Of a DNA stretch of 64,000 nt, positions 1 to 7,973 are shown in pieces. The DNA comes from Lentzea sp033794685 (GTDB lineage: Bacteria > Actinomycetota > Actinomycetes > Mycobacteriales > Pseudonocardiaceae). A program made the translations under genes and the position numbers. Below the pieces are notes generated by a model, which saw nothing but the letters and a program-made list of their open reading frames with translations, had not been told where the DNA came from and did not search any database. How positions within the stretch are numbered: position 1 is the first letter of the stretch; each line of letters starts with the position of its first letter. The stretch lies in assembly GCA_033794685.1 (NCBI GenBank), contig JARAYZ010000004.1; one strand, 5' to 3'.

Positions 1-4
1 CGGC

Positions 5-199
5 GTGAACATCGTGGTGGACCAGGGCAAGTGCGTCGGGGCCGGGCAGTGCGTGCTGGCCGCGGACGACGTGTTCGACCAGCGAGACGACGACGGTCTC
101 GTCGACCTGCTGGACGCGAGCCCGCCGGCGGAGCGACTGGCCGACGTCCGGCACGCGGCGGCGGTGTGCCCGGCGTCGGCCATCGCGGTGGAGGCTTAG
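5..199 (+). CDS. 3Fe-4S ferredoxin
   Basis: A 64-residue acidic protein that starts with GTG at base 5. Three cysteines, C10, C16 and C55 (the last followed by Pro), fit a [3Fe-4S] ferredoxin; the missing fourth cysteine argues against 4Fe-4S. Proteins of this size usually deliver electrons to a cytochrome P450, and the gene for such a partner would lie upstream, outside this window. Its stop overlaps the end of the convergent cupin gene by 4 bases. The N-terminus looks complete, but its ribosome site is cut off by the window edge. Confidence 0.88.
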   Translation: MNIVVDQGKCVGAGQCVLAADDVFDQRDDDGLVDLLDASPPAERLADVRHAAAVCPASAIAVEA

Positions 200-669
200 T
201 CCTCCACGAAGTACGAGTCGTGCTTGTCCAGGAACGCGGCGCGATCCTCCGCCGCGACCTGGCCGAGCCGCTCGAAGTACTCCTCGCGCGGCGCACCGGG
301 CGTGAACAGCAGCAGCATCTCGGCCGGTGCGTCGGCGTCGTTGCGGAAGGCGTGCAACCCGCCCTGCGGCACGTGCAGGAAGTCGCCCGCCTCCGCCTCG
401 ATCCACTGGTCGCCGTTGTAGAGGCGCACCGTGCCGCTGAGGATGAAGAACGACTCGGAGATCGTGCGGTGGAAGTGCGTCTTGGGTCCGCCTGCCTGGG
501 GTTTCATCATGACCCGGTACAGGCCGAACTCGCCGCGCGTGGTCTCGGTGGTCGCGAGGTAGTGGATGCCGTCGCCCTCGCGGCCGGTGTCGGGCGGGGT
601 GCCCGCCGGGCGGAAGTGCGCGCTGACCTCGCCGGTCGCTCCGAAGTAGACCTTCTCCGGGTAGGACAT
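196..669 (-). CDS. cupin-domain protein
   Basis: A 157-residue single-domain cupin. The metal-binding cupin motif 1 is visible as THFHRTISESFFILSG and motif 2 as GDFLHVPQGGLHAF, giving the usual His-His-Glu-His set. I chose the ATG at 669 because GAGGAGA lies just upstream; a longer reading frame to 705 lacks such a site. Small cupins of this kind act as dioxygenases, isomerases or ligand sensors, and the substrate cannot be read from the sequence. It is convergent with the ferredoxin gene and divergent from nothing obvious, so context adds little. Confidence 0.8.
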   Translation of the reverse strand: MSYPEKVYFGATGEVSAHFRPAGTPPDTGREGDGIHYLATTETTRGEFGLYRVMMKPQAGGPKTHFHRTISESFFILSGTVRLYNGDQWIEAEAGDFLHVPQGGLHAFRNDADAPAEMLLLFTPGAPREEYFERLGQVAAEDRAAFLDKHDSYFVED

Positions 670-738
670 GTGTTCGTCTCCTCGTCTTGACGGTTTCCTC
701 ACCATTCAAGACAAGATTGCCCGCGAAGGTGTGACGGC

Positions 739-2346
739 TCAGTCCTTCATCAGCGGCTCGACCAGCTTCGTGCCGTCGGCCTTGCCCACGAAGCAGTGGA
801 TCAGGCGGTCGGAGCTGCGGTACCCGTTCTCCGTCTTCACCTTCCACGCCTCCGCGGTCGGGATGATCACCCAGTACCGCAGGGTCTTCTCCTTGTCCTG
901 GCCGTTCACCTTGGAGGACAGGAACGTGCGTGTGCACTCCGTGCCGCCGACCTTGGTGAGCTGCTCGGCGCCGGGGTACGGCACGTCCTTCTCGATCTCG
1001 GTGTCGGCGAGCACGGTGTCGAGCAGTTCGACGTCGTGCTCGCCGTAACAGCCGACGCGGTCCTTGCTCTGGATCTTCGGGGCGTCCTTCGCGGGCAGCC
1101 AGGTGAGGCAGGAGTCGCGGAACGCCAGGGACAGCGTGTCGTCCTTCAGATCGCCGTCCGGGCCGATGGTGAGGACCGGCTGCATGGCGGCGGTGCTCGC
1201 GGGGCCGTCCGGCACGCCCAGGCCCCAGCTGGTGAACATCGGCTTGAACACCGTGAGGTACAGCAGGACCAGCGCGCCGACGAGGAACAGCGGGACCAGT
1301 GTCGCGGAGAGGATCAGGCCCACCGGGCGCTTGCGGCGAGGTGGAACGGCGACGGCCGGGGCCGGACCGAACTGACCGATGGCGATCGGGCCGGACGTGG
1401 GCGCGAACGGGCCGCTACCGGACAGCGCCACCGTCGGCCTGCCGTCGGCCACGGGGCCGGTGACCACCGGAGGTCTGGCCGGGTAGAGCTCCGCGACGGC
1501 CAGGGCGTGCTCGATGAGCCGGTGCGCCTGGGGAACCCCGAGCCGGCGGGCGGGATCCGGGTTCATCAGGCCGGTGATCAACTCGCCGAGCGGGCCGGCC
1601 ACGCGGGGCACCGGCCTCTCGTTCATCACCGCGAGGATCGTCGCCGAGGTGGTCGGGCGGTCGAACGCGCCGCGGCCCTCCACGGCGAAGAACAGCGTGG
1701 CGCCCAACGCCCACAGGTCCCAGCCGGGTGCGGCCTCGCCGCCCGCGAGGCGTTCCGGGGACATGTAGGCGGGTGAGCCGATCAACGTGCCGGTGGCGGT
1801 CAGGCGGGGGTCGTCGAGCGACTGGGCGATGCCGAAGTCGGTGAGCTTCGCCGTGCCCCGGCCGGGCACCATCACGTTGCCGGGCTTGACATCGCGATGC
1901 ACGACGCCGGACGAGTGCGCCGCCTCCAGCGCGCCCAGCAACTGCCGGGCCAGCGTGGCGGCCTCGCGCGTGCCGAGCGGTCCGTCGAGGTCGACCGACT
2001 CCTCCAGCGTCGGAGCGTTGATCAGCTCCATCACGATGAACGTCTGGTCGTCCTCGGAGATGAGGTCGTAGACGGTGACGACGGCGGGGTCCTGGAGCCG
2101 GCTCGCGATGCGGGCCTCGCGCAGCACCCTTTCCTGGTACACGGCGCGTTCCGCGGCAGGCACGCCCACCGGCAGCAGCAGTTCCTTGACGGCGACGTCA
2201 CGGCCGAGAACGGTGTCGTTTCCCAGCCACACGACCCCCATGCCGCCGCGCCCCAGTTCGCGGACCAGCCGGTAGCGTCTGTTGCCCACCTCGCGCATGC
2301 GCGGCAGTCTTTCACCCGGTCCGGTGACGTACACCGGCAGCGTCAT
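739..2346 (-). CDS. receptor-type Ser/Thr protein kinase (PknB-like)
   Basis: A 535-residue Hanks-type kinase. The glycine loop GRGGMGVVW is at about 33-40, the ATP-binding lysine at K54, the catalytic loop HRDVKPGN at 150-157, DFG at 170-172, and the activation segment ends GSPAYMSPERL. One membrane helix at about 342-364 is followed by a roughly 170-residue C-terminal domain, expected outside the cell, with several cysteines and no PASTA repeats. All catalytic residues are present, so it should be active. Its external ligand is unknown. A second start, M17, would remove only residues before the kinase fold. No clear ribosome site distinguishes the two. It is divergent from the tannase gene. 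Confidence 0.88.
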   Translation of the reverse strand: MTLPVYVTGPGERLPRMREVGNRRYRLVRELGRGGMGVVWLGNDTVLGRDVAVKELLLPVGVPAAERAVYQERVLREARIASRLQDPAVVTVYDLISEDDQTFIVMELINAPTLEESVDLDGPLGTREAATLARQLLGALEAAHSSGVVHRDVKPGNVMVPGRGTAKLTDFGIAQSLDDPRLTATGTLIGSPAYMSPERLAGGEAAPGWDLWALGATLFFAVEGRGAFDRPTTSATILAVMNERPVPRVAGPLGELITGLMNPDPARRLGVPQAHRLIEHALAVAELYPARPPVVTGPVADGRPTVALSGSGPFAPTSGPIAIGQFGPAPAVAVPPRRKRPVGLILSATLVPLFLVGALVLLYLTVFKPMFTSWGLGVPDGPASTAAMQPVLTIGPDGDLKDDTLSLAFRDSCLTWLPAKDAPKIQSKDRVGCYGEHDVELLDTVLADTEIEKDVPYPGAEQLTKVGGTECTRTFLSSKVNGQDKEKTLRYWVIIPTAEAWKVKTENGYRSSDRLIHCFVGKADGTKLVEPLMKD

Positions 2347-2391
2347 CTGACGGGCGCGACCGGCCGACGGCCCCGCTTAACGTCGCGCGGC

Positions 2392-3864
2392 GTGAGACGA
2401 CTGACGAAGCTGTTGGCCACAACCCTGCTCCTGACCGGACTGGCGCCCCTCGCGCCGGCGTCGGCGAGCACCCCGAACTGCGCCGCGGTCGCGGTCACCG
2501 CACCGGCCGGCGCGAAGATCGAGTCCGTGGACGCCGTGAGCCGGGCCGCGCACTGCGAGATCACCGTGACGCTCACGCACACCGACGACCACGTGAAGGT
2601 CGTGGTCGGTCTGCCGCAGAACTGGACAGGCCGCTTGCAGGGCGTCGGCGGCAGCGCGTACGCCGCGGGTGACACCGGGGCGCCGTTCGCCCAGGCACTG
2701 CAGGACGGCTACGCGGCCGTGACGACCGACGCGGGCGTGCTGGACGGCCTCAACACGAGCTGGGCCGTCAAGAACGGCGAAGTCGACCGGACGCTGCTGA
2801 CCAACTTCGCGAGCCGTTCGGTGCACGAGGCCGCGGGCATCGCGAAGCAGGTGGTGCGCAAGCACTACCAGCGCTCGGTCACGTACTCCTACTGGAACGG
2901 CTGCTCCACCGGCGGCCGCCAGGGATACATGGAGGCACAACAGTTCCCTGACGACTACGACGGCGTCCTCGCCAACGCGCCGGCCGTGAACTGGTCCCAG
3001 TTCGCCGTCGCAACGCTGTGGCCCCAGGTCGTGCAGAGCAACGACAAGCACGTCGTCGGCAACTGCGTGCTGGACGCGTTCCGCAAGGCGGCCGTGGAAG
3101 CCTGCGACGCGAGCGACGGTGTCACCAACGGCATCGTCGACCGTCCGGACCGCTGCGGTTACGACCCGCGGCAGCTCATCGGCAGGAAGATCCTGTGCGA
3201 GGGCACCGAGGTCGTCGTGACGAAGGCGGACGCCGACGTCATGCGCAAGATCTGGGACGGCCCGACCGACGAACGCGGCCGCAGCCTCTGGCCCGGCCTG
3301 CCGAAGGGCGCCGACCCGGTGTGGCTCGCGGGCACGATCCCGGGTTTCCCCAGCACCGGTTTCCCCGTCGCGGTGCAGTGGGTGCAGAGCTTCCTGCTGA
3401 AGCAGCCCGGTTTCGACACCTCGAAGCTCACCTACTCGCAGTTCCGCGACCTGTTCCGGCAGTCGGTGCGCGAGTTCGACGGCGTCATCGGCACCTCGGA
3501 CACGAACCTGTCGGCGTTCCGCCGCTCGGGCGGCAAGCTGATCACGTTCGTCGGCACCAACGACCAGCTGATCCCGCCCGGCGGCACGCTCAGGTACCGC
3601 GACGCCGTCGAGCGGCGGATGGGCTACGTGAACGACTTCTACCGCCTGTTCACCGCTCCCGGCGTCGACCACTGCTTCGGTGGCACCGGCGCGCAGCCGA
3701 CGAACGCCCTGGGCCAGCTCGTCGACTGGGTCGAACGCGGCAAGGCACCGGCGACGCTGACCGCCGCCACCGCCGACTCGGCCCGTGACCTGTGCGCGTA
3801 CCCGAGGACCTCGCGGTACGTCCACGGCGACCCGAAGGCGGCGTCCAGCTACCGCTGCGTCTGA
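2392..3864 (+). CDS. secreted tannase/feruloyl esterase family protein
   Basis: A 490-residue protein from GTG 2392. It opens with a signal peptide: basic VRRLTK, a hydrophobic stretch, and a likely cleavage after ASA near residue 25. The nucleophile motif is NGCSTGGRQG, where a cysteine sits beside the catalytic serine. The acid is in TFVGTNDQLIPPGG and the histidine in APGVDHCFGG. The paired cysteines next to Ser and His form the CS-D-HC motif of this family. Such enzymes cleave galloyl or feruloyl esters from plant material. The frame is open further upstream to 1897, antisense to the kinase, but that part has no signal peptide and is not used. A strong terminator follows. Confidence 0.87.
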   Translation: MRRLTKLLATTLLLTGLAPLAPASASTPNCAAVAVTAPAGAKIESVDAVSRAAHCEITVTLTHTDDHVKVVVGLPQNWTGRLQGVGGSAYAAGDTGAPFAQALQDGYAAVTTDAGVLDGLNTSWAVKNGEVDRTLLTNFASRSVHEAAGIAKQVVRKHYQRSVTYSYWNGCSTGGRQGYMEAQQFPDDYDGVLANAPAVNWSQFAVATLWPQVVQSNDKHVVGNCVLDAFRKAAVEACDASDGVTNGIVDRPDRCGYDPRQLIGRKILCEGTEVVVTKADADVMRKIWDGPTDERGRSLWPGLPKGADPVWLAGTIPGFPSTGFPVAVQWVQSFLLKQPGFDTSKLTYSQFRDLFRQSVREFDGVIGTSDTNLSAFRRSGGKLITFVGTNDQLIPPGGTLRYRDAVERRMGYVNDFYRLFTAPGVDHCFGGTGAQPTNALGQLVDWVERGKAPATLTAATADSARDLCAYPRTSRYVHGDPKAASSYRCV

Positions 3865-3882
3865 AGGCAGCCGGAGGTGAAC

Positions 3883-3928
3883 CCGGTGCGGCGGGGCGGG
3901 GCGCGTGTGCCCCGCCCCGCCGCACCGG
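3883..3928. terminator. bidirectional terminator hairpin
   Basis: Two perfect 19-base arms (3883-3901 and 3910-3928), GC-only apart from one A/T pair, enclose an 8-base loop. It lies between the convergent tannase and EF-hand genes and can end both transcripts. There is no clear T-tract, which is common in this group. Confidence 0.85.
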
Positions 3929-3935
3929 CTGCCGT

Positions 3936-4490
3936 TCAGACGCGCTGCAACGCCTTCGGGTACAGCCAGCTGCCAGGAGTGTCCTCCGCCGGGTTCGTGT
4001 AGTAGTCGCGGACGGCCTCCACGTACTCCCGCACGCTGATCGCGCCGTCGCCGTCGGTGTCGAGGTGCGCGAACGCCCTGCCGCAGTCCGCCGGGGACAG
4101 GCCGCGCGCCGTCAGCAGGACCTGGAACTCGTCGGCGTCGACCCGGCCGTCGCCGTTCGTGTCCATGAGGTCGAGCAGGGACTGGACGACCTCGAGGAAG
4201 TCCATGTTGATCGGGCCGCCCTCGACGAACGCCTCGGCCATGGCGTCGCGGTACTCCACCGGGCCGATCTTGCCGTCGCGGTCGGTGTCGCAGTGGTCCG
4301 CCAGCATCTCCCAGAAGCGGTCGTAGGCCTCCACGAGCTCGCGGCCGCGTTCCGAGGACGCCGGCTCGCCGAACGCCCGCAACAGCCGGTTGGCCAGCGC
4401 GTAGACGTCCGCGAGTTCGATGACGCCGTTGCCGTTGACGTCGTAGTGGGCGAAGGTCGAGTCGATCCTGTGCTGCAGCACCTGCTTCAT
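3936..4490 (-). CDS. four-EF-hand calcium-binding protein (calerythrin-like)
   Basis: A 184-residue soluble protein with four EF-hand loops: DVNGNGVIELAD, DTDRDGKIGPVE, DTNGDGRVDADE and DTDGDGAISVRE. All keep Asp/Asn at positions 1, 3 and 5, Gly at 6 and an acidic residue at 12 except the first loop, which ends in Asp. Length and layout match calerythrin and sarcoplasmic-type calcium-binding proteins described from actinomycetes, thought to buffer or sense Ca2+. I use the ATG at 4490; the frame runs on to 4643 but that extension has no calcium-site sequence. It is divergent from the methionine aminopeptidase gene, with about 160 bases between. Confidence 0.88.
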   Translation of the reverse strand: MKQVLQHRIDSTFAHYDVNGNGVIELADVYALANRLLRAFGEPASSERGRELVEAYDRFWEMLADHCDTDRDGKIGPVEYRDAMAEAFVEGGPINMDFLEVVQSLLDLMDTNGDGRVDADEFQVLLTARGLSPADCGRAFAHLDTDGDGAISVREYVEAVRDYYTNPAEDTPGSWLYPKALQRV

Positions 4491-4615
4491 GACCACCGAC
4501 CATGATGAGGCCGTCCCGCGCGCGCAACGCGCGTCCCCCTGACGAGTGATGATCTTCAGCCTCACGGTGCCGCGACCCTGGTCCGCGGCCCTGCTCACCC
4601 ACACCCCCGAGTAGG

Positions 4616-4631
4616 CGGTATAGTTATACCG
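4616..4631. promoter_or_regulatory. palindromic operator/promoter-like site
   Basis: CGGTATA-GT-TATACCG is a perfect 7-base inverted repeat around a 2-base centre. It is AT-rich in a GC-rich setting and ends 23 bases before the TTG start of the aminopeptidase gene. It contains TATAGT, which could serve as a -10 box, so a repressor bound here would block transcription. The shape recalls GTATA-n-TATAC sites of GntR-type repressors; that match is an inference. Confidence 0.5.
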
Positions 4632-4654
4632 GCACCCGTTCATGGAGGAACACG

Positions 4655-5476
4655 TTGATCGAGCTCAAGTCCCCTGCCGAGATCGAACGCATGCACGTCA
4701 CCGGCCAGTTCATCGCGGAGGTGCTCGACGAGCTCTCCGCGAAGGCCGCGGTGGGCGTGAACCTGCTCGACCTCGAGCACCACGCCCGTCACATGATCAA
4801 GGAGCGTGGCGCGGAGTCCTGTTACTGGGACTACTCGCCGTCGTTCGGGCGCGGCCCGTTCCGCAACGTGACCTGCCTGGCCGTGAACGACGCGGTGCTG
4901 CACGGCCTGCCCAAGAGCTACGTGCTGCAGGACGGCGACGTGCTGACCATGGACATCGCCGTCCTGATCGACGGCTGGGCGGCCGACTCGGCCATGACCG
5001 TCATCGTCGGCACGCCCCGCGAGGAGGACCAGCGCCTGGTCCGCGCCACCGAGGTGGCGCTGGCGGCCGCGATCGACGTCGCGCTGGCGGGCAACACGCT
5101 GGGCGACATCTCCGCGGCGATCGGCGAGGTCTGCCGCGAGTTCCGCTACAAGCCCAACCTGGAGTTCGGCGGCCACGGCATCGGCCGGACCATGCACGAG
5201 GCCCCGCACGTGCTGAACAACGGCAAGCGCGGGCACGGCATGAAGCTCAAGCCGGGCCTGACGATCGCGATCGAGCCGTGGCTCGCCGCGACGACCGACC
5301 GGATCATCTACGACGACGACGGCTGGACGCTGCGTTCGGCTGACGGCTCGCGCACGGCGCATTCGGAGCACACCGTCGCGATCACCGAGGACGGGCCGCT
5401 GGTGCTGACCCGCCGCAAGAGCGAACTGAACGCCCCGGCGGCGGGTCCCGCGTCCTCTCAGGCCCGCTTGCCGTAG
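4655..5476 (+). CDS. map: methionine aminopeptidase, type I
   Basis: A 273-residue enzyme that removes the initiator methionine from new proteins. It starts at TTG 4655, with GGAGGAA seven bases upstream. Metal ligands line up with the E. coli enzyme at a constant offset: D100, D111, H174, E207 and E238. The substrate-side histidines H83 and H181 are also present. It has no N-terminal zinc-finger extension. Its end overlaps the convergent VOC gene by 19 bases, so it directly abuts the NRPS/PKS cluster. Actinomycetes often carry several map genes; this may simply be a spare copy, or a drug-insensitive copy that protects the host from the cluster product. The sequence alone cannot tell these apart. 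Confidence 0.9.
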   Translation: MIELKSPAEIERMHVTGQFIAEVLDELSAKAAVGVNLLDLEHHARHMIKERGAESCYWDYSPSFGRGPFRNVTCLAVNDAVLHGLPKSYVLQDGDVLTMDIAVLIDGWAADSAMTVIVGTPREEDQRLVRATEVALAAAIDVALAGNTLGDISAAIGEVCREFRYKPNLEFGGHGIGRTMHEAPHVLNNGKRGHGMKLKPGLTIAIEPWLAATTDRIIYDDDGWTLRSADGSRTAHSEHTVAITEDGPLVLTRRKSELNAPAAGPASSQARLP

Positions 5477-5874
5477 TCGACGAGCTCGACCAGCAGGCCG
5501 GTCGCCGGTCCGAGGTGGGCGAACGCCACCCGCAGGCCGGGCCGTCCGCCCCGGCGGGGCTCCTCGTCGACGAGGATCGCGCCGCGGTCCTGCAGCGCGC
5601 GCAGGTCCGCGTCGATGTCGTCCACCTCGAACGCCACGTGGTTCAGGCCGGGGCCCAGGCGCTTCAGGTGGCCGTGCACGGCGGCGTCCTCGCGGACCGG
5701 CGCGACCAGTTCGATCGAGGTGGTGTCGCCGGGGCACTGCCAGAACGAGGTCGCGACGCCGTACACGTCGACGTCGTCCTCGTAGGTGCACTTCAGGTCC
5801 AGCAGGGCCAGGGCGGGCGCGGCCGCCCCGATGTCGGACGTGACCACGCCGACGTGGTCGATGCGCAGGATCAT
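5458..5874 (-). CDS. VOC/glyoxalase-fold protein, methylmalonyl-CoA epimerase-like
   Basis: A 138-residue vicinal-oxygen-chelate protein made of two repeated halves. It begins LRIDHVGVVTSDI, with the first metal histidine at H7. Further ligands are likely in SIELVAP, LNHVAFEVDDID and LLVELVDYG. Overall it looks most like methylmalonyl-CoA epimerase and related glyoxalase-family proteins. It is the last gene of the long minus-strand operon and its ATG overlaps the stop of the ACP gene by 4 bases (ATGA). In the cluster it could epimerise or tailor an acyl-ACP or acyl-CoA unit, or bind the product as a resistance protein. Neither role is shown. Confidence 0.78.
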   Translation of the reverse strand: MILRIDHVGVVTSDIGAAAPALALLDLKCTYEDDVDVYGVATSFWQCPGDTTSIELVAPVREDAAVHGHLKRLGPGLNHVAFEVDDIDADLRALQDRGAILVDEEPRRGGRPGLRVAFAHLGPATGLLVELVDYGKRA

Positions 5875-6116
5875 CCCGACTTCTCCTGGGCGCTCGCGAC
5901 GGCGGCGACGAGGCCGCCGACGTCCTTGATCGCGAAGTACTCCTGGAGGTCCAGGCGCACGGCGAACTTCTGCTCGATGCCGGTGAGCAGGCGCAGCGCG
6001 TCGTAGCTCGTCCAGTTGGCGAGCGAGTCGAACCGCGCGTCGGCCGCGATCTCCTCGGCCGGCAGGTCGGTGACCTGACCGACGAGGTCGGCCACGTCGA
6101 CGAAGACCTCAGACAT
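5871..6116 (-). CDS. stand-alone acyl carrier protein (1)
   Basis: An 81-residue acidic helical protein of carrier size. The phosphopantetheine region reads FDSLANWTSYDALRLLTGIE. The serine that aligns with the usual D-S-L site is the one in W-T-S-Y, so the normal Asp before it is replaced by Thr; the earlier DSL triplet is out of register. Its ATG overlaps the stop of the FkbH gene by 8 bases, so the two are translationally coupled. FkbH enzymes load a glycerate-derived C3 unit onto just such a free ACP, making this its likely partner. The second stand-alone ACP at 10.3-10.5 kb shares the W-T-S signature. Confidence 0.78.
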   Translation of the reverse strand: MSEVFVDVADLVGQVTDLPAEEIAADARFDSLANWTSYDALRLLTGIEQKFAVRLDLQEYFAIKDVGGLVAAVASAQEKSG

Positions 6117-7962
6117 CGGCGGACTCCCTTTCCACGACGAGGGTGGTCCACTCGGGACCGATCTGCGGCCGCGGGTGCAGCGGCAGGGTGAAACGGCCTT
6201 CGGGGTTCCGCGTGAACCCGGCGTCCGGGTAGAACGCGGCCGCGGCCTTGTTGCGGTCGGTGGCGGTGAAGTCCGCCTCCAGCACTGAGGCGCCGGACGA
6301 GAGCGCGCGGTCGGCGATGTGCTGCACGACCGTGTGCTCGACGCCGCGGGTGAAGACGCGGCAGCTCATGACGAAGTTCTCGACGAGCCAGTGGTCGTCG
6401 TGCTTCGACACCCACACGCCGCCGACGATCCCCTCGGCGCCGAAGCGGTCCGCCACCTCGAAGACGAGCACGAGGTGGTCACCGGACGCGGCCATCTCCC
6501 GCGTTCGCGCCTCGGCGTGGGAGGTTCCCGTCATGTTGAACTGGTTGGTGCGCTGGCCGAGCTGGACCAGGCGCGGCAGGCTGAACTCGTCGGCCTCCCG
6601 CACGGTGACGATGATCTCCAGGCTGCGCAGGTAGTCCTGCACCGAGCTGAACGAGTCCGCGAACTCGGTGCGCTCGGCGCGGGCCTGGTAGAGCGCGGTG
6701 CGGTCGCGGTCGGTCGCCGTCGTCGTCAGGACGTCGAAGGAACCGTTGCGCTGCAACGCGGTCACGTGGTCGGCCGGGTCGCCGTTCAGGTGCACGACGG
6801 TGACCTCGGGGATCGAGCCGCGCACCAGTTGCGTCTCGAACGTGCTGTCGTCGGCGAAGACGAAGCTGTCCAGGCCGAGGTTGAGCTGACCGGCGAGCCC
6901 GCGGATGTTGTGGTCCTTGGGCTGCCAGTTCACCGCGCGCGCCGCGATGTCGGCGGGGCGGATCACGAGGTCCGGGTGGGTCTCCAGCACCTCGTCGACG
7001 ATCGTGGCCTCGTTCTTGCTGGCCAGCGCGAGGACCACGCCCTGCTTGCGCAGCTGGACGGCACGCCGCTGCATCTCCCGGAAGGCGTTGCCGGGGTACA
7101 TCGAACCGATCTGGATGCCGCTCGGGCCGTCGTCGCCGACGACGCCACCCCACAGCGTGTTGTCGAGGTCGAGCACGAGGACCTTCTTGGCGAGCCCCAG
7201 GAACGCGCGGCAGAAGTTCGCGGCCTCGGCCGCGTAGACCTGCTCGACCTCGGGCGTCCAGGCCGCGCTCGCGAACCGGTAGAGGCGCTCGTCGCGCAGC
7301 CGGACCGGGGCGTCGACCAGGTAGGCCTCCAGGTCGAGGGCGTGGACCTGGTCGCGGCGCAGCGCCATGCCGAGCAGGTCGCTGTTCAGGTCGCGCCACG
7401 TCCGGCCGAGCGCCGCCCTGCCGTCGAACGCGACGACGCCGCGCATCTCGACCGGCGACAACGGCACGGTGTGCACGAGGACCGCGCTGCCGGAGCGTTC
7501 CGTGAACGCGCCGACCAGGGTGTCGAACATCGACCACCGCCCGCGGACGGCGCTGTCGAGCACCTCCACGTCGTCCCACTCGGCCGGCACGAACCAGTCG
7601 TCGTGCAGCAGGCAGAGCGTCACCTGCGGCGCGAACTCCGCCAGTGGCGAGGACGGGCTGCTCAGGTCGACGGCGAGCTGGTCGAAGCCGGACACGTGGA
7701 TCTCCGGCGCGATCCCCTTGCCCAGCAACGCGATCCGCAGCAGCGGCGCGACGCCGGACGCGGTGAACGTGCCGGTGACCGCGACCTTCAACGGCTTGAG
7801 CGTGCCCAGCAACTCCGCCGGTACCTTGCCGAGCAGCCGTCCGGCTTCGAGCAACGCCGGGATGTCGGTCAGGTGCCGCAGGTCGCCGATCAGCGCCGGG
7901 TCGGCGGCGGCGCCGGGCTTGGTCAACTGGCGGATCCGCGCCAGGATCTCCTTGGTCTCCAC
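6109..7962 (-). CDS. fkbH: FkbH-type HAD phosphatase/glyceryl-ACP synthase with GNAT-like domain
   Basis: A 617-residue protein from GTG 7962, preceded by GAGGGGGAG. Three parts are visible: an N-terminal region (about 50-250) with AVTGTFTASG and FDQLAVDL, typical of large FkbH proteins; a HAD-IIIC domain with the nucleophile motif VLVLDLDNTLWGG at 261-273 (D265, D267) and downstream SKNE and FADDS; and a C-terminal acyltransferase-like domain with QFNMTG and DRFGAEGIVGG. FkbH proteins dephosphorylate 1,3-bisphosphoglycerate and attach the glyceryl unit to an ACP, for use in tetronate rings or methoxy/hydroxymalonyl extender units. No dehydrogenase or O-methyltransferase gene lies nearby, so the extender-unit route looks incomplete here. 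Confidence 0.88.
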   Translation of the reverse strand: METKEILARIRQLTKPGAAADPALIGDLRHLTDIPALLEAGRLLGKVPAELLGTLKPLKVAVTGTFTASGVAPLLRIALLGKGIAPEIHVSGFDQLAVDLSSPSSPLAEFAPQVTLCLLHDDWFVPAEWDDVEVLDSAVRGRWSMFDTLVGAFTERSGSAVLVHTVPLSPVEMRGVVAFDGRAALGRTWRDLNSDLLGMALRRDQVHALDLEAYLVDAPVRLRDERLYRFASAAWTPEVEQVYAAEAANFCRAFLGLAKKVLVLDLDNTLWGGVVGDDGPSGIQIGSMYPGNAFREMQRRAVQLRKQGVVLALASKNEATIVDEVLETHPDLVIRPADIAARAVNWQPKDHNIRGLAGQLNLGLDSFVFADDSTFETQLVRGSIPEVTVVHLNGDPADHVTALQRNGSFDVLTTTATDRDRTALYQARAERTEFADSFSSVQDYLRSLEIIVTVREADEFSLPRLVQLGQRTNQFNMTGTSHAEARTREMAASGDHLVLVFEVADRFGAEGIVGGVWVSKHDDHWLVENFVMSCRVFTRGVEHTVVQHIADRALSSGASVLEADFTATDRNKAAAAFYPDAGFTRNPEGRFTLPLHPRPQIGPEWTTLVVERESADV

Positions 7963-7973
7963 AGTTCTCCCCC

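Noticed and set aside
1897..2391. N-terminal extension of the tannase reading frame, antisense to the kinase
   Set aside because: It lacks a signal peptide and is opposite a well-supported kinase gene; GTG 2392 gives a proper signal peptide.
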